A DNA stretch of 64,000 nt from Desulfobacterales bacterium (GTDB taxonomy: Bacteria > Desulfobacterota > Desulfobacteria > Desulfobacterales > JAEINQ01). Of this stretch, positions 25,522-33,304 are shown in pieces. The translations under genes and the position numbers were made by a program. The stretch spans positions 1 through 64,000 of the forward strand of contig JAEINQ010000011.1 of assembly GCA_016342285.1 (NCBI GenBank), written 5' to 3'. Each line of letters starts with the position of its first letter. The first letter of the stretch is position 1. The notes under the pieces were generated by a model, which saw nothing but the letters and a program-made list of their open reading frames with translations, was not told the origin of the DNA and ran no database searches.

Positions 25522-26172
25522 ATGAGCACAACAAACCGAAGAACATTGCCTGAAGGGATTTACGGCATCACCGCGGAGAGGTTCTCCCGGGGGAGAAGCA
25601 ACGTGGACGTGGCCCGGGAGATGATTGCCGGTGGGGTGAAAATTCTCCAGTATCGGGAAAAGCATGGCGCCAAGAGCTTTCGGGACATGCTGACCCAATG
25701 CCGGGCCATTCGGAAGCTGACCCGGGAACACGGGGTGGTCTTCATGGTCAATGACGACGTCGACCTGGCCCTGGCGGCAGAGGCGGACGGCGTTCATATC
25801 GGTCAGGACGACTTGCCGCCGGAATGGGTCCGAAGTCGTGTGGGCGAACGGATCGTCGGTCTTTCGACCCACAGTCCGGAGCAGGCCCGGGCCGCGGAAA
25901 AGGCCGGGGTTGATTATATCGGCGTGGGGCCCATTTTTGCCACGGGTACCAAGGCCGATGTCTGCGATCCGGTGGGGCTTGAATACCTTCAATACTGCAC
26001 AGCACACATCTCCCTTCCCCAGGTGGCCATCGGCGGCATCAAGGCCCAAAATATAGCCCAGGTGGCGGCCTGCGGCGCCCGGACCGTCTGCCTGGTGACT
26101 GAGATCGTCAGCGCCGACGACATCTCCGGTATGGTTCGGGCCCTGGCGCAGGCGTTGGGATCGGAAGTCTGA
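25522..26172 (+). CDS. thiE: Thiamine-phosphate synthase ThiE
   Basis: 216 residues. TIM-barrel signatures: GVKILQYREKHGAKSFRDML, FMVNDDVDLALAAEADGVHI with GQDDLP, GLSTHSPEQARAAEKAGVDY, and GVGPIFATGTKAD. It joins HMP-PP and thiazole phosphate into thiamine phosphate in the cytoplasm. A TPP riboswitch lies about 400 nt upstream. The gap of heptamer repeats between them suggests that other thi genes once stood here. hemW follows after about 120 bp. Confidence 0.94.
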   Translation: MSTTNRRTLPEGIYGITAERFSRGRSNVDVAREMIAGGVKILQYREKHGAKSFRDMLTQCRAIRKLTREHGVVFMVNDDVDLALAAEADGVHIGQDDLPPEWVRSRVGERIVGLSTHSPEQARAAEKAGVDYIGVGPIFATGTKADVCDPVGLEYLQYCTAHISLPQVAIGGIKAQNIAQVAACGARTVCLVTEIVSADDISGMVRALAQALGSEV

Positions 26173-26293
26173 CCGTGATGCCCTTGCACCGGCAGGCAAA
26201 GCCGGATATGGGCGTGGTCAGAGCCATACGTCAAAACCCAGTTTTAAGAAAAAAGCATATTGGGGTCCATTGAGGCCCGTGGACGAATCATCA

Positions 26294-27472
26294 ATGCCGA
26301 CCGAATCAAACCATAGTCGGAAATTTTCCGAAACCCCCGCCGGCGGTGTCTATGTCCACGTGCCGTTCTGCCTTCAAAAATGCCGTTATTGCGATTTTTA
26401 CTCGGTCACCGACCCGGTTCGGATCAACGATTATGTTCAGGGGTTGCTCCATGAGATGGATCTGGTGCGGTCGGCCGGCATTGCGGCAGACACCCTTTAT
26501 CTGGGCGGCGGCACGCCGTCGCTGCTCGATCCCAAGGATGTGGCGCGGATTGTCGAAAAATCGGCGCGGTGCTTTGACCTGTTGTCCCACAGCGAGATCA
26601 CGCTGGAGGTCAACCCCGGCACCGTGTCCACGGAAAATCTCCGCGCCTTTGGACAGGCCGGCGTCAACCGGCTAAACATCGGCATTCAGTCCTTTGACGA
26701 CGGCCGGCTCGCCTTTCTCGGCAGGGTGCACTCTGCCGACCAGGGAAGAAAAGCCATCGAGGCGGCGCGGGGCGCAGGATTTGACAACATCGGGCTGGAT
26801 CTGATCTATGGTCTTCCCGGCCAGAGCGCCGGCGACTGGGAGAAGGATCTGTCCGCCGCCGTATCCGCCGCTCCGGAACACCTTTCCTGTTACATCCTCA
26901 CCATCGAACCGGGCACGCCTCTGGATCGCGATGTACGGATGGGCAGGGTCCATCCCCTGGCCGAAGAACAGGTCCGGGATCTCTTCGAAATCACCCGGAC
27001 CCGCCTTGCCGCGGCGGGTTACGCGCAGTACGAGATTTCCAATTTTGCCAGGTCCGAAAACCTTCGCTCCCGGCACAACACCAAATACTGGAACCTGATC
27101 CCCTACACCGGCCTGGGTCCGTCGGCCCATTCCTTTTGCCGGCCGGATCGCTGGTGGAACCACAAGGATCTCGATGTCTATTTGAAGGCGGTTTTCGCCG
27201 GCAACCGTCCGGTGGTTGAAAGCGAGCGGCTGACCCGTGACCAGCAGATGATTGAAGCCATCTACCTGGGACTTCGCCAGACCCGCGGAATCGACGTGGA
27301 AGATTTCGAGTCTCGTTTTGGCATCGGCTTCGGCGATCTGTTTGCCCCGGCGATCACGGCTCTGACTGCCGAGGCGATGGTGCAGTTGACCCCTGATGCC
27401 TGCTTGCTGACCCCGGCCGGCTTGATTTATGCCGACGCCATTGTCGGACGGTTTGTGGATTTGGTGGGGTGA
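26294..27472 (+). CDS. hemW: HemW-like radical SAM heme chaperone (coproporphyrinogen III oxidase-like)
   Basis: 392 residues from the ATG at 26294; a TTG at 26270 is also open. Cluster motif [12 protein letters not shown] (C-x3-C-x2-C) within [10 protein letters not shown]. Typical HemW stretches: [55 protein letters not shown] and [32 protein letters not shown] and GLGPSAHSF complete the set. HemW delivers heme to partners rather than acting as a true oxidase; the C-terminal domain is present. It is probably transcribed with thiE. Confidence 0.92.
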   Translation: MPTESNHSRKFSETPAGGVYVHVPFCLQKCRYCDFYSVTDPVRINDYVQGLLHEMDLVRSAGIAADTLYLGGGTPSLLDPKDVARIVEKSARCFDLLSHSEITLEVNPGTVSTENLRAFGQAGVNRLNIGIQSFDDGRLAFLGRVHSADQGRKAIEAARGAGFDNIGLDLIYGLPGQSAGDWEKDLSAAVSAAPEHLSCYILTIEPGTPLDRDVRMGRVHPLAEEQVRDLFEITRTRLAAAGYAQYEISNFARSENLRSRHNTKYWNLIPYTGLGPSAHSFCRPDRWWNHKDLDVYLKAVFAGNRPVVESERLTRDQQMIEAIYLGLRQTRGIDVEDFESRFGIGFGDLFAPAITALTAEAMVQLTPDACLLTPAGLIYADAIVGRFVDLVG

Positions 27473-27486
27473 AAGGGGTGACGGGC

Positions 27487-27605
27487 GGATGCTGGATGCT
27501 GGGTACTGGATGCTGGATACTGGATGCTGGATACTGGATGCTGGATACTGGATGCTGGATACTGGATGCTGGATGGGGGATGGGGGATGGGCGGATGGGG
27601 GAAGG
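27487..27605. repeat. Heptamer array ATGCTGG/ATACTGG
   Basis: About 13 units, alternating C-T-G-G-A-T-G and C-T-G-G-A-T-A, passing into GGGGGAT and GGGCGGAT units. It starts 15 bp after the hemW stop. 27606-27758 contains no recognised gene. Confidence 0.95.
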
Positions 27606-27760
27606 CCGGATGCCGGGCGATAACCGCAGAATGTCGAATGATGAAATTCCAATGATTAAGTGAGAGCAGCCCCTGGGTGATCGTTGGAGCGGCCTTCAGA
27701 GCCGGGGTGAACGGTGACGGGGGAAAAAAAGAGGACAACGAACCTGAGCGCGAGAAACGG

Positions 27761-27807
27761 AAAGCCCGCTTTCGAAGAATTTCAAAAAGCGGGCTTTCGG
27801 TTTTTTT
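27761..27807. terminator. Strong intrinsic terminator
   Basis: AAAGCCCGCTTT (27761-27772) pairs with AAAGCGGGCTTT (27786-27797), followed by a T-run (27801-27807). An A-rich stretch before the stem would allow action in both directions between hemW and the convergent gene at 27862. Confidence 0.85.
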
Positions 27808-27812
27808 AAATA

Positions 27813-27865
27813 GCGGCGAAGCCGCGTTTCATAAATTCGCGTCAGCGAATTTATAGCGAATTTAT
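27813..27865 (-). terminator. Double-hairpin element fused to a stop codon (E3)
   Basis: GCGGC-GAA-GCCGC (27813-27825), then ATAAATTCGC-GTCA-GCGAATTTAT (27831-27854), with a further GCGAATTTAT at 27856-27865. The TAA stop of the minus-strand gene spans 27862-27864. Same design as the elements at 19209 and 21911. Confidence 0.7.
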
Positions 27866-29103
27866 GTGGAGAGCGTCTTGATCAGCGCGCCGATGTAAAA
27901 CCGGGCATGGCTGATGGGCGCGGCCATATTGGCCCGGTGGTTGGCCAGGACCCCGCTCAGGTCGGCGTTGGTGATGAGCCAGGGATCGATTTGGGTGGCA
28001 TGGTGTAGCGATTCGATGGCATGGTGAAGAAGTTCGACGCCCCGGCGGGTTTCCACGGTGGCATGAAACTCTTCCGCCACCGCCTCCATGATGGTGAGCA
28101 TGGCGCTGGCAATCCCCTTGGCATAGAAAAAGTAGTCGTCTGACTTGAAAAAACTCACCGGGCTGCCGTCTTCTTCCTGCATTTTGACCAGGTTTTCATC
28201 ACAGCTTCCCAGAAGATCTTCATATGCTGCGAGAAGGGGGATGAGGTTGTCCGGTCGGGTATGAAAGGTCGCTTGCCCTTTATTTAACCTTCCCAGGTAC
28301 TTACGAAGCTCGTCCAGGCCGGCCTCGTATTTGGATTCCGGCGAGGGGAACCAGTAGCGCGTTGCCTTGATCATGAACCAGTTCATGGCATTTTCAAGAT
28401 TCGGGTCGAAGGAGTCGGTACTGCCGGTGCGTGAGATACGCTCGGTCAGGTTAACCACCGTTCGCCGGGTGACTTCCAGCACGCCGAGCTGGAAGCTGTT
28501 GACGTTGTCGGTAAAGTCCAGAATATCGTTGGGTCGCCAGCCGTAAAACCGTTCTTGCAGTTCGTATTCCATGGGCTTGAGGGCTGCTGCCACAAAGGCG
28601 AACCCTCTGGCTTTGGGGCGAGGAGCGGCTGCTGGGGCCTCGGCTTGCATTGTATTGTGACCCATTCCGGGAGGTTGTGCCGCTTGGGGGGTCGCGCCGT
28701 GCCCTGCCGCGGATGGGGCCATGTGGGCGGCCGGGCTTTGTGCCGGGGCTGGGGCCGCCGTTTTTTTCTCCAAATGGGCATAGGCCGTCTGGGCCGTGGC
28801 GTGCGTTTCGGGGGCAGGTGCGACCGCCATCGGGCTGGTGGATGTCGGGCCCTGGGTTCTGGAGACCGGCAGGGCGGCCTGTCCATGTTCACCGGCGGTC
28901 TCAACGGTTTTTTCCGGGGCCTGTGCCGTATGTTTCGGCGGCGATGGGTCGAAGAACCCGATGATGGTCCCGAAGATCCACAGCCCCACCACCGTGAGCA
29001 AAACACCCACCATGATCCGTTTGGCGGCGAATCCCTTGAATGCGGTTTCTTCGGTTGCTTTATCCTCGGCTGTGTCGGTGGTTTTTTGTTCTTCCATATT
29101 CAC
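27862..29103 (-). CDS. DUF2333 family membrane-anchored protein
   Basis: 413 residues (start at ATG 29103; a second ATG two codons later). One membrane segment (IMVGVLLTVVGLWIFGTIIG) near residue 35 follows a short acidic cytoplasmic tail. A low-complexity Ala/Pro/Thr linker runs from about 60 to 165. The C-terminal domain (170-413) carries YELQERFYGWRPNDILDFTD and VLEVTRRTVVNLTERISRTG, which I recognise as DUF2333, found in Proteobacteria, function unknown. The expected topology is N-in with a periplasmic domain. It is divergently unrelated to its neighbour selB, which follows upstream on the same strand. Confidence 0.8.
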   Translation of the reverse strand: MNMEEQKTTDTAEDKATEETAFKGFAAKRIMVGVLLTVVGLWIFGTIIGFFDPSPPKHTAQAPEKTVETAGEHGQAALPVSRTQGPTSTSPMAVAPAPETHATAQTAYAHLEKKTAAPAPAQSPAAHMAPSAAGHGATPQAAQPPGMGHNTMQAEAPAAAPRPKARGFAFVAAALKPMEYELQERFYGWRPNDILDFTDNVNSFQLGVLEVTRRTVVNLTERISRTGSTDSFDPNLENAMNWFMIKATRYWFPSPESKYEAGLDELRKYLGRLNKGQATFHTRPDNLIPLLAAYEDLLGSCDENLVKMQEEDGSPVSFFKSDDYFFYAKGIASAMLTIMEAVAEEFHATVETRRGVELLHHAIESLHHATQIDPWLITNADLSGVLANHRANMAAPISHARFYIGALIKTLST

Positions 29104-29138
29104 TCCGTAACGCGTCTCGGCGGGGACCGAAAAATACC

Positions 29139-31049
29139 TCAGTTCGCCTTTCTCAGTTTCCGGATATCGCCAATTCGGATTGTGATGTTTTTGGAATCAT
29201 AATACTCGATTAGCGGTATCACATATTTTCGGGAGGCGCCAGTCATATCCTTGAACTGCGGGGTGTCGATGGCGCCGTTGGTTGTAAGGAAATCGACCAG
29301 CCGCTGTTTGAGCGCTTCGACGGCGTCGGTGTGGAAGTACAGGTCTTCCTTGACCTTGATCAGATGCCCTTCATCGACCAGCAGCAACAGGACATCCTTG
29401 GCGCGTTTGGGATCAATGGCCAGGTTTTTGCCCAGTTCCTTGAAATACGGGGGTTGAAGACCGCTCTCGGCGTAGGTGTCGAGGATCTTTTCCCGAACCC
29501 CGGTCTGGTCGGCCGCCAGAGAGACCCGGTGAGAGGTCAGTCGAACGCTTTCTTCTTCGGCAACGATGGCGTTCTCTTTGACCAGGTGCAGAATCATCTG
29601 GTTGAATAGCTTGGGTCCTTCCAGGGAAGGAAACTTACTCTTGAGCTCCTCCTTGGGCATCCCGGTTTTTAAAGGGTTGCTCTTGTGATAGGCGGTAAGG
29701 TGGTCCGATATTTCCCGGTGAAGCCGCTCAAAGCTGCTGCCGTGGATATAAATCCGGTTGTCCTTGTCGATCTGGATCAGTTCCCGGCGGGAGAGCAGTC
29801 CCTGAATGACCGTATCAAGCGGCTTGTCCGGCAAATTGGTCATGAGCTTGAGGTGGGCAAAAGAGATGCCGCCGTACCCGCTGGCGCCGGCATGGTAGCT
29901 GACAATCCCGTCGGGCGGGCAGGTCGAAAGCTGCTCCAGCCCGTCGATGATCTCTTTCCGGAAGCGTTTGTGTTTGGGGGGGATCGGATTGAGGATCTGG
30001 CCGCCACCGATGGTTCGAATCGGCGAGTAGCTGCGGATGACGAACCGGTCGTCCTTGATCACCGACATGGGGGCATCGAGCCGGATCTGGGCCGGCGCAA
30101 TTTCTCCCGGGGCGATCTCCTCCCGGTCCAGGGGAATCAGCAACCCCATGACTTCGCTGGTTCCCGTGTGGAACCGGATCCGGGTCCGGTTCTTGGCGGC
30201 CTTTTTGTTGCTGGACAGATAATGCAGCGACACATCCAGCATATAGCTCGGCACCAGGGCGCCGGGGGTGGAGACCACGTCGCCGCGGTCGACCTGATCC
30301 TTGTCCAGCCCCTGGAAGTTGATGGCGGTGCGTTGGCCCACCCGGGCCTCTTCCACGGTCTGGTTGTGCACCTGAACGCCGCGCACCTTGGAGGTGATCC
30401 CCTTGGGGTAAACCATGATGGTTTCGCCGAGCCGGACCCGGCCCGACACCAGGCTGCCGGTGATGACCGTGCCGAATCCTTTCATGGTAAAGACGCGGTC
30501 CACGGGCAGCCGAAAGATGCCGGATGGAGAGTGCTCCGGCACTTGCTTGCTCAGGCTATCGAGGGTCTCGACAAAAGTGGACAGTCCCGCGCCCGTGGCC
30601 GCGGAGACCGGCACGATGGGCGCCTCCTCTAAAAAGCTTCCCCGAAGAAAATCGCGGATATCCTCGGTGACCAGTTCCAGCCAGTCCTCGTCGACCATGT
30701 CGGTTTTGGTCAGGGCCACGCATCCGTGGCGGATGCCCAGAAGGGAGCAGATTTCCATGTGCTCCCGGGTCTGGGGCATGACCCCTTCGTCAGCGGCGAT
30801 CACCATGGCCACGATATCGATCCCCGTGGCGCCGGCCACCATGTTCTTGACGAATTTCTCGTGCCCGGGAACATCCACGATGCCCAGGCGCTGGCCGCTG
30901 GGAAGCGCCAGGGAGGCAAAGCCGAGTTCGATGGTGATCCCCCGCTTCTGCTCTTCCTTGAGCCGATCCGTGTTGACGCCGGTGATCGCCTTGATCAGAG
31001 ATGTTTTGCCATGGTCGATATGCCCGGCCGTGCCGAGAATGATCTCTTT
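29139..31049 (-). CDS. selB: Selenocysteine-specific elongation factor SelB
   Basis: 636 residues from a TTG at 31049 (reading MKEIILGTAGHIDHGKTSL), with GGAGCC seven bases upstream; the earlier frame to 31094 has no homology. GTPase motifs: GHIDHGKTSL, DVPGHEKFVKNMV, and ALTKTDMV. Domains II-III follow (RVFTMKGFGTVITGSLVSGR). The C-terminal winged-helix repeats (about 380-636) end KYVIPLIEYYDSKNITIRIG. SelB brings Sec-tRNA to UGA codons with a SECIS element, so this organism makes selenoproteins. selC, selA and any selenoprotein gene were not seen in the window. Confidence 0.95.
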   Translation of the reverse strand, partial: KEIILGTAGHIDHGKTSLIKAITGVNTDRLKEEQKRGITIELGFASLALPSGQRLGIVDVPGHEKFVKNMVAGATGIDIVAMVIAADEGVMPQTREHMEICSLLGIRHGCVALTKTDMVDEDWLELVTEDIRDFLRGSFLEEAPIVPVSAATGAGLSTFVETLDSLSKQVPEHSPSGIFRLPVDRVFTMKGFGTVITGSLVSGRVRLGETIMVYPKGITSKVRGVQVHNQTVEEARVGQRTAINFQGLDKDQVDRGDVVSTPGALVPSYMLDVSLHYLSSNKKAAKNRTRIRFHTGTSEVMGLLIPLDREEIAPGEIAPAQIRLDAPMSVIKDDRFVIRSYSPIRTIGGGQILNPIPPKHKRFRKEIIDGLEQLSTCPPDGIVSYHAGASGYGGISFAHLKLMTNLPDKPLDTVIQGLLSRRELIQIDKDNRIYIHGSSFERLHREISDHLTAYHKSNPLKTGMPKEELKSKFPSLEGPKLFNQMILHLVKENAIVAEEESVRLTSHRVSLAADQTGVREKILDTYAESGLQPPYFKELGKNLAIDPKRAKDVLLLLVDEGHLIKVKEDLYFHTDAVEALKQRLVDFLTTNGAIDTPQFKDMTGASRKYVIPLIEYYDSKNITIRIGDIRKLRKAN

Positions 31050-31210
31050 CAACGTACAGGCTCCTTTATCGTCGATCTCAGTGCAGGGTCGCAAAGAGCG
31101 TAAGGCCCAAATTGAGCGTTTCCAATTCCGAAAGAATGGATAATATGTTCAAATCTAAAGGCAAATTGCCATTTTCAGCTTTTGAAATGGGGAACCCTTC
31201 GTGGAAGCCA

Positions 31211-31387
31211 TCAGTCTTTCTTGCGTCGGTTTCTGAAATACTGGGAAACATAGCTCATGCCCACCAGGAAGACCGCCAGCAGCCCAACGCTGACCGGGTT
31301 GATGGCCTGAAAGAAAAAGCGCGACAGCAGGGCAGCAATGGCCAGCCCGACAATGGCCCGTATGACAAAAATCTGAAATCCGTTCAC
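31211..31387 (-). CDS. Small membrane protein, GTG start
   Basis: 58 residues, starting GTG at 31387 with GAGGAGA six bases upstream. The product reads MNGFQIFVIRAIVGLAIAAL, then a polar-aromatic turn (SRFFFQAINPVS), a second hydrophobic segment (VGLLAVFLVGMSYVS) and a basic tail ending RRKKD. It therefore has two predicted membrane helices with a positive C-terminus in the cytoplasm. No family recognised. It lies upstream of selB on the same strand (161 bp gap). Overlapping open frames in other frames lack this coding pattern. Confidence 0.7.
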   Translation of the reverse strand: MNGFQIFVIRAIVGLAIAALLSRFFFQAINPVSVGLLAVFLVGMSYVSQYFRNRRKKD

Positions 31388-31899
31388 CGATTCTCCTCAA
31401 AACCCCTCTTATAAAGGCCTAACACGCCCCCATCCCCCATCCCAGAAAAGACTGAAGTCCGAAGTCTGAAGGAAGGCAATCGGATTTCGATCCCGATGCC
31501 CCCATCCCAGATTCCCCATCCCAGATCCCAGAACCCCCATCCCAGATCCCGCCGCTGGAAACGCCGTATCCTATCGCAGACCCCGGCAGCGGGTCAATAG
31601 CCAGAGGCAGGACTTTGGAAAACCGCAGACAGCCGACCGCCGACCGCCGACCTCCGACCTCCGACTTCCGACATCCGACCTCCGACTTCCGACATCCGAC
31701 ATCTGTCATATCCCTTCGACCTCCGTCCTCTGACCTCCGACCTCCGACCTCTGATCTCCGTCCTCAGATCTCCGACCTCAGATCTCAGATCGCAGATCCC
31801 TGCCCCTACCCCCCGTTCCCTGCTCCCACCACCCCCATCCAGCATCAAGAATCCAGTATCCAGCTTCTTCATCCCCCATCCCGCCCCTGACTTTTAAAT
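31388..31899. repeat. Intergenic block of heptamer arrays
   Basis: CTGAAGT/CCGAAGT-like words (31448-31470), then a long array of CCGACCT/CCGACTT/CCGACAT/TCAGATC units (about 31630-31800), all 7-bp period. At about 31835-31875 lies the reverse complement of the composite seen at 13465-13502 (CCATCCAGCATC, AAGAATCCAG, TATCCAGCTTCTTCATCCC). No gene recognised. Confidence 0.9.
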
Positions 31900-31919
31900 T
31901 GGTCCAACGATTTTTGTGC

Positions 31920-31948
31920 TTGATCGGAAGCAAGGAATTTGGTACATA
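31920..31948 (+). promoter_or_regulatory. Promoter of the tRNA-His/tRNA-Arg unit
   Basis: TTGATC (31920-31925), 17-bp spacer, TACATA (31943-31948), 16 bp before tRNA-His. Confidence 0.65.
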
Positions 31949-31963
31949 ATCAAACTTGGTTAT

Positions 31964-32040
31964 GGTGGGTGTAGCTCAGTTGGTAGAGCACCTGGTTGTG
32001 GCCCAGGTGGCCGTGGGTTCAAGTCCCATCACTCACCCCA
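31964..32040 (+). tRNA. tRNA-His (GTG)
   Basis: 77 nt including the extra G at position -1 typical of tRNA-His and an encoded CCA. Anticodon loop TTGTGGC gives GUG. D-stem GCTCAGTTGGTAGAGC and T-loop GGGTTCAAGTCCC are regular. Confidence 0.96.
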
Positions 32041-32053
32041 TTCCAAAAAACAC

Positions 32054-32086
32054 AGGCCATTGCAGTCACCTATCTGCGATGGCCTT
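32054..32086 (+). other. Hairpin between the two tRNAs
   Basis: AGGCCAT-TGCAG pairs with CTGCG-ATGGCCT with one mismatch around an 8-nt loop. No U-run, so it is more likely a processing signal than a terminator. Confidence 0.55.
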
Positions 32087-32095
32087 GTACCTTGT

Positions 32096-32172
<77 letters not shown>

Positions 32173-32181
32173 ATTAATTCA

Positions 32182-32215
32182 AGGGCTTAGGAGCAATCCT
32201 GAGCCCTTTTTCTTT
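32182..32215 (+). terminator. Terminator after tRNA-Arg
   Basis: GGGCTTAGGA-GCAA-TCCTGAGCCC followed by TTTTT. Ends the tRNA transcript. Confidence 0.8.
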
Positions 32216-32230
32216 TCGCTTTTCGGCCCA

Positions 32231-32249
32231 TGTACCCTCTATGTACCCA
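32231..32249. promoter_or_regulatory. Putative integrase arm-type site, left
   Basis: TGTACCCTCTATGTACCCA, two TGTACCC words 11 bp apart, identical to 56033-56051 and in the same orientation. Its place just inside each att site suggests integrase or excisionase binding. Confidence 0.55.
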
Positions 32250-32745
32250 AATTTCATCAATTGGACGGGTTCGGTCAGGGCCGCTTTCTAACCTGGCGCC
32301 TATTTTAAAATCTTTACACCGTAACGCGCGCGAGGGACCAGTTGAGCCTCGCTCGCTTTGGGATAGAGCGTCTATCGGGAACCTCTATAGTTCGGGGTGG
32401 CTATTTCGGAATGGTGACACCGTGGATGCTTTGGGGGTAGCGCTCAGAGATTCAACTCCTCTCGCCGCGATCAATAGTATTAACGGGTTATGGATCGTTC
32501 TGTGCCTTTTTTTGTCGGATTTTTCCCAAGGTGCCAGGGTCGGTACAGATTTTTGGGTCGATTGGTGTCGGCAATACATCCCAAACTACTCATTGAAGAG
32601 CGTAAGTTGTTGATTACAAATTCGATTTGGACTAAATATGTTGACAAACTTCAAAAGTTAGGATCAGATAGGGCCGATTCCGATTGACCCTGTTCCCATT
32701 TTTCATCTCGACTCCTCTTCACCTGCATTCCAGTAGGAGGTGTCC
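32250..32745. other. Island left-end gap, no gene recognised
   Basis: Open frames exist on the plus strand (32230-32613) but do not resemble any family. The stretch has GAGCCTCGCTCGC-like partial palindromes near 32340 and is otherwise featureless. Confidence 0.4.
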
Positions 32746-33186
32746 ATGGGCAAAAAGGCAAACCTGCTCAATGCCGCCATCCCTCTTTTCGCCACCCGGG
32801 GATACGAAGGGACCACCACGGCCCAGATCGCTGCCGCAGCCGGCGTCACCGAACCGGTGATCTACTACAATTTCAAGAACGATGATTTTCCCGACGAAAC
32901 CAATATGCTGGTCAGCGCCTGCCCTGCCAAGCTCCGGGACTCTGCCCATGTCTGTGCCCGTCTGCTAAAAGTGCCGCAACAGCGCCTGACCACTTACATT
33001 TCCGGCGCCATCGAGGCCGGCATTGCCTCGGCGGAATTCATTCTGGTGCCCGTGGCGACCACCACCAGCCTGCTCTTGGCCATGATCAACGGCCTGCTGC
33101 GGCGTCGGGTATTGGAACTGGATCAAATCGAGGGATTCAAGGAGACCAGCATTGAATTCTGCCGGCGGAGCCTGGTTAAAAAATAA
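32746..33186 (+). CDS. TetR-like regulator, apparently internally shortened
   Basis: 146 residues with an AGGAGGTG ribosome site. Residues 1-45 are a canonical TetR DNA-binding domain: LLNAAIPLFATRGYEGTTTA, QIAAAAGVTEPVIYYNFKN. The domain normally continues KxxLF, but here it jumps to DDFPDETNMLV. The whole protein is 40-60 residues shorter than usual, so part of the ligand domain seems deleted or divergent. The C-terminus (TTTSLLLAMINGLLRRRVLE) still looks like the last TetR helices. It lies 119 bp before cas3 on the same strand, and an inverted repeat between them (33208-33230) could be its operator. Confidence 0.65.
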   Translation: MGKKANLLNAAIPLFATRGYEGTTTAQIAAAAGVTEPVIYYNFKNDDFPDETNMLVSACPAKLRDSAHVCARLLKVPQQRLTTYISGAIEAGIASAEFILVPVATTTSLLLAMINGLLRRRVLELDQIEGFKETSIEFCRRSLVKK

Positions 33187-33207
33187 ATTTTTCAAAAAAA
33201 TTTTTGT

Positions 33208-33230
33208 GTTTTGTCCGGATCTGACAAAAC
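33208..33230. promoter_or_regulatory. Inverted repeat between the TetR-like gene and cas3
   Basis: GTTTTGTC-CGGATCT-GACAAAAC: perfect 8-bp arms with a 7-bp centre, 75 bp before the cas3 ATG. The size fits a TetR-family operator. There is no U-run, so it is unlikely to be a terminator. Confidence 0.5.
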
Positions 33231-33304
33231 CCTGTGGTAACCTCCAAAAGAAACATCGCAAAACGATTACGAGGATTCAAATCCAGCGAGCCATGGACTG
33301 CTGA

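Noticed and set aside
29139..31094. An in-window selenoprotein or selC gene near selB
   Set aside because: No long tRNA with a UCA anticodon and no frame with an in-frame TGA joined to a conserved domain was seen.
33208..33230. Inverted repeat as a terminator of the TetR-like gene
   Set aside because: No U-run follows the right arm, and the arms are short with a 7-bp centre, better suited to a protein-binding site.
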